This document shows, one piece after another, positions 5,887 through 6,498 of a stretch of DNA of 6,498 nt. Numbering within the stretch: position 1 is the first letter of the stretch; every line of letters starts with the position of its first letter. The DNA comes from an uncultured delta proteobacterium. Its GTDB lineage: Bacteria; RBG-13-61-14; DRUE01. The notes beneath the pieces were generated by a model. The model had not been told where the DNA came from. It was given only the letters and a program-made list of their open reading frames with translations, and ran no database searches. The stretch is taken from assembly GCA_903930515.1 (NCBI GenBank), contig CAIYYW010000121.1:1-6498 (forward strand), in the 5' to 3' direction. The position numbers and the translations under genes were made by a program.

Positions 5887-5904
5887 GGGTCAAACCTCGG
5901 CATT
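5887..5904 (+). repeat. Dispersed repeat GGGTCAAACCTCGRCATT, copy B
   Basis: These bases match 365-382 at 17 of 18 positions. The copy ends only nine bases before the ATG of the SIR2-family gene (three before the GTG), so the native leader and ribosome binding site may have been replaced by repeat DNA. Together with the tandem repeat at 4655-4690 it brackets the SIR2-DUF1156 fragment. Confidence 0.55.
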
Positions 5905-5956
5905 AGACATTTCACGCACTTTTTGCCCTGAGCGCCAGCATAAAATTCAATCTCCT

Positions 5957-6000
5957 CCCCTTCCCATCGTTTCCCTCTCCTCCCCCATTTAGGGGGGGGG
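5957..6000. other. Pyrimidine tract, hairpin and nine-G run upstream of SIR2 gene
   Basis: The plus strand is almost pure pyrimidine from about 5950 to 5986, so the SIR2 leader on the minus strand is purine-rich. It carries four G-tracts (5986-5982, 5975-5973, 5965-5963, 5960-5957) with loops of six, seven and two bases, which fits a canonical G-quadruplex pattern. CCCCC (5982-5986), loop ATTTA and the start of a run of nine G (5992-6000) form a hairpin. The homopolymer could be slippery in replication or unreliable in assembly. Confidence 0.45.
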
Positions 6001-6036
6001 CAAATTTACTGCTTTTTAAATTAACTTCTGGAGGGA

Positions 6037-6065
6037 ATTATGCCGGAATTTAAAAAGGGTGTCAA
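6037..6065 (-). promoter_or_regulatory. Candidate promoter for the SIR2-family gene
   Basis: On the minus strand, a perfect TTGACA (6065-6060) and CATAAT (6042-6037, five of six to consensus) are separated by exactly 17 bases. Transcription would start near 6030 and read through the purine-rich leader into the SIR2-family gene, giving a leader of about 150 bases. Spacing and boxes are strong; assignment to that gene is inference. Confidence 0.5.
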
Positions 6066-6068
6066 ATC

Positions 6069-6126
6069 GGAAGCGCGAAGCACTGTATCGCGGCTTCCAC
6101 CTTCGCCAAGGCTACGGCGGACAAGG
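6069..6126. repeat. Hairpin plus dispersed repeat copy 3
   Basis: GGAAGCGCGA (6069-6078) can pair with TCGCGGCTTCC (6088-6098) with one bulge. The hairpin is followed by CTTCGCCAAGGCTACGGCGG (6101-6120) and then ACAAGG, a reversed copy of the repeat at 1203-1230. In one plus frame the repeat translates as LRQGYGGQ, a peptide I recognise from spurious ORFs over such repeats in metagenomic genomes. GCGAAGCAC occurs at 6075-6083 and again at 6175-6183, exactly 100 bases apart. No gene is evident from here to the RCC1 stop at 6236. Confidence 0.55.
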
Positions 6127-6235
6127 ACGTCGCTCGCATCCTGCTCCGCCTGCTGCTCTGCAAAGTAGTTCGCTGCGAAGCACGAGGAAACCGGATGCGA
6201 TACCGCTTGCCGACCCTTTGTTCACATTATTGAAT

Positions 6236-6498
6236 TCATGGGCCAAATCCGATCACATCTACCGGAACATTGCTATCGGTATTTGTCCCATTCCCAAGTG
6301 CACCATCCCCATTATAACCCCAGCACTTTACTCCGCCGCCGGAGGTAAGGGCACAGGTATCAGAACCACCAGCCGAGATCGCGCTTACCCCTGAAGCCAG
6401 GCTGGAAACATCCACCGCAACATTGCTATTGGTATATGCCCCATTCCCAAGTTGACCATAATCATTTCTCCCCCAGCACTTTACTCCGCCGCCGGAGG
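6236..6498 (-). CDS. RCC1-repeat protein, C-terminal part (5' end outside window)
   Basis: The minus strand is open from the window edge (6498) to a TGA at 6238-6236 and gives 86 residues. No start codon is in the window because the gene enters from the right. It contains RCC1/ATS1-type propeller repeats: [20 protein letters not shown], then a VAVDV...[17 protein letters not shown] segment, then [20 protein letters not shown] and a final [10 protein letters not shown]. The period is 51 residues (153 bases), as expected for RCC1 blades, with the W-G-x-N-xx-G-x-LGNG core intact. Bacterial proteins with this repeat type are often large and secreted or surface-attached; the partner or ligand is unknown. 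Each unit carries a Cys in VKCWG and one in DTCALT, which could form disulfides outside the cell. The plus-strand frame over this region is its shadow. Confidence 0.88.
   Translation of the reverse strand, partial: SGGGVKCWGRNDYGQLGNGAYTNSNVAVDVSSLASGVSAISAGGSDTCALTSGGGVKCWGYNGDGALGNGTNTDSNVPVDVIGFGP
6318..6498 (-). repeat. 153-bp coding repeat of the RCC1 gene
   Basis: The 28-base segment at 6471-6498 is repeated without mismatch at 6318-6345, a period of 153 bases, and encodes SGGGVKCWG. The rest of the unit is similar but diverged. Identity at silent positions in this segment suggests recent duplication or gene conversion among repeat units. Confidence 0.75.

Noticed and set aside
6040-6168. 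42-codon plus-strand frame MPEFKKG... with a GGAGGG four bases upstream
   Set aside because: Its start overlaps the minus-strand -10 box and most of its length is the hairpin and dispersed repeat, giving Arg/Ser/Cys-rich low-quality protein. A repeat-interrupted gene start cannot be excluded.
6059-6394. 111-codon plus-strand frame
   Set aside because: It translates the dispersed repeat (LRQGYGGQ) and then runs antisense to the RCC1 coding region.

Overview
The window is bacterial DNA, probably from an uncultivated lineage known mainly from metagenomes. Gene content suggests this: a DUF433/DUF5615 toxin-antitoxin pair, a secreted GH172-type hydrolase and an RCC1-repeat protein. So does the density of short dispersed repeats between genes. 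No rRNA, tRNA or phylogenetic marker is present, so I do not name a phylum.

Layout. Positions 1-505 are mostly non-coding. They hold a possible 20-codon tail of an upstream gene, a CTTTGCG repeat, a large imperfect palindrome and a dispersed repeat. A good sigma70-type promoter (506-534) then drives a plus-strand toxin-antitoxin operon: a DUF433 antitoxin (555-791) and a DUF5615 PIN-like toxin (788-1141) joined by a 4-base stop/start overlap. After a short repeat-filled convergent gap come two minus-strand genes, 4337 down to 1265. They form a two-gene operon with its own extended -10 promoter: an exported DUF2961/GH172 protein, then TldD, a zinc metallopeptidase, starting one base after the first gene's stop.

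From 4388 to 4690 lies another non-coding stretch with a perfect hairpin, a dispersed repeat and an exact 18-bp tandem duplication. Then comes a minus-strand, AT-richer island. A complete SIR2-fold protein with an intact NAD-binding/catalytic motif set and a four-Cys zinc site (5877-4744) is translationally coupled to the first 18 codons of a second gene. That stub matches the N-terminus of DUF1156 DNA methylases as I remember them, and it ends exactly at the tandem repeat. I read this as the remnant of a defence-type operon (SIR2 protein plus DUF1156 methylase) bracketed by repeats on both sides. It is the most interesting part of the window.

The right end holds a pyrimidine tract and a nine-G run, a minus-strand promoter with perfect 17-bp spacing that could drive the SIR2 gene, a dispersed repeat, and the C-terminal 86 codons of an RCC1-repeat protein (minus strand) that runs off the window edge. 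That last gene has no start codon in the window, so a start-to-stop ORF search misses it.
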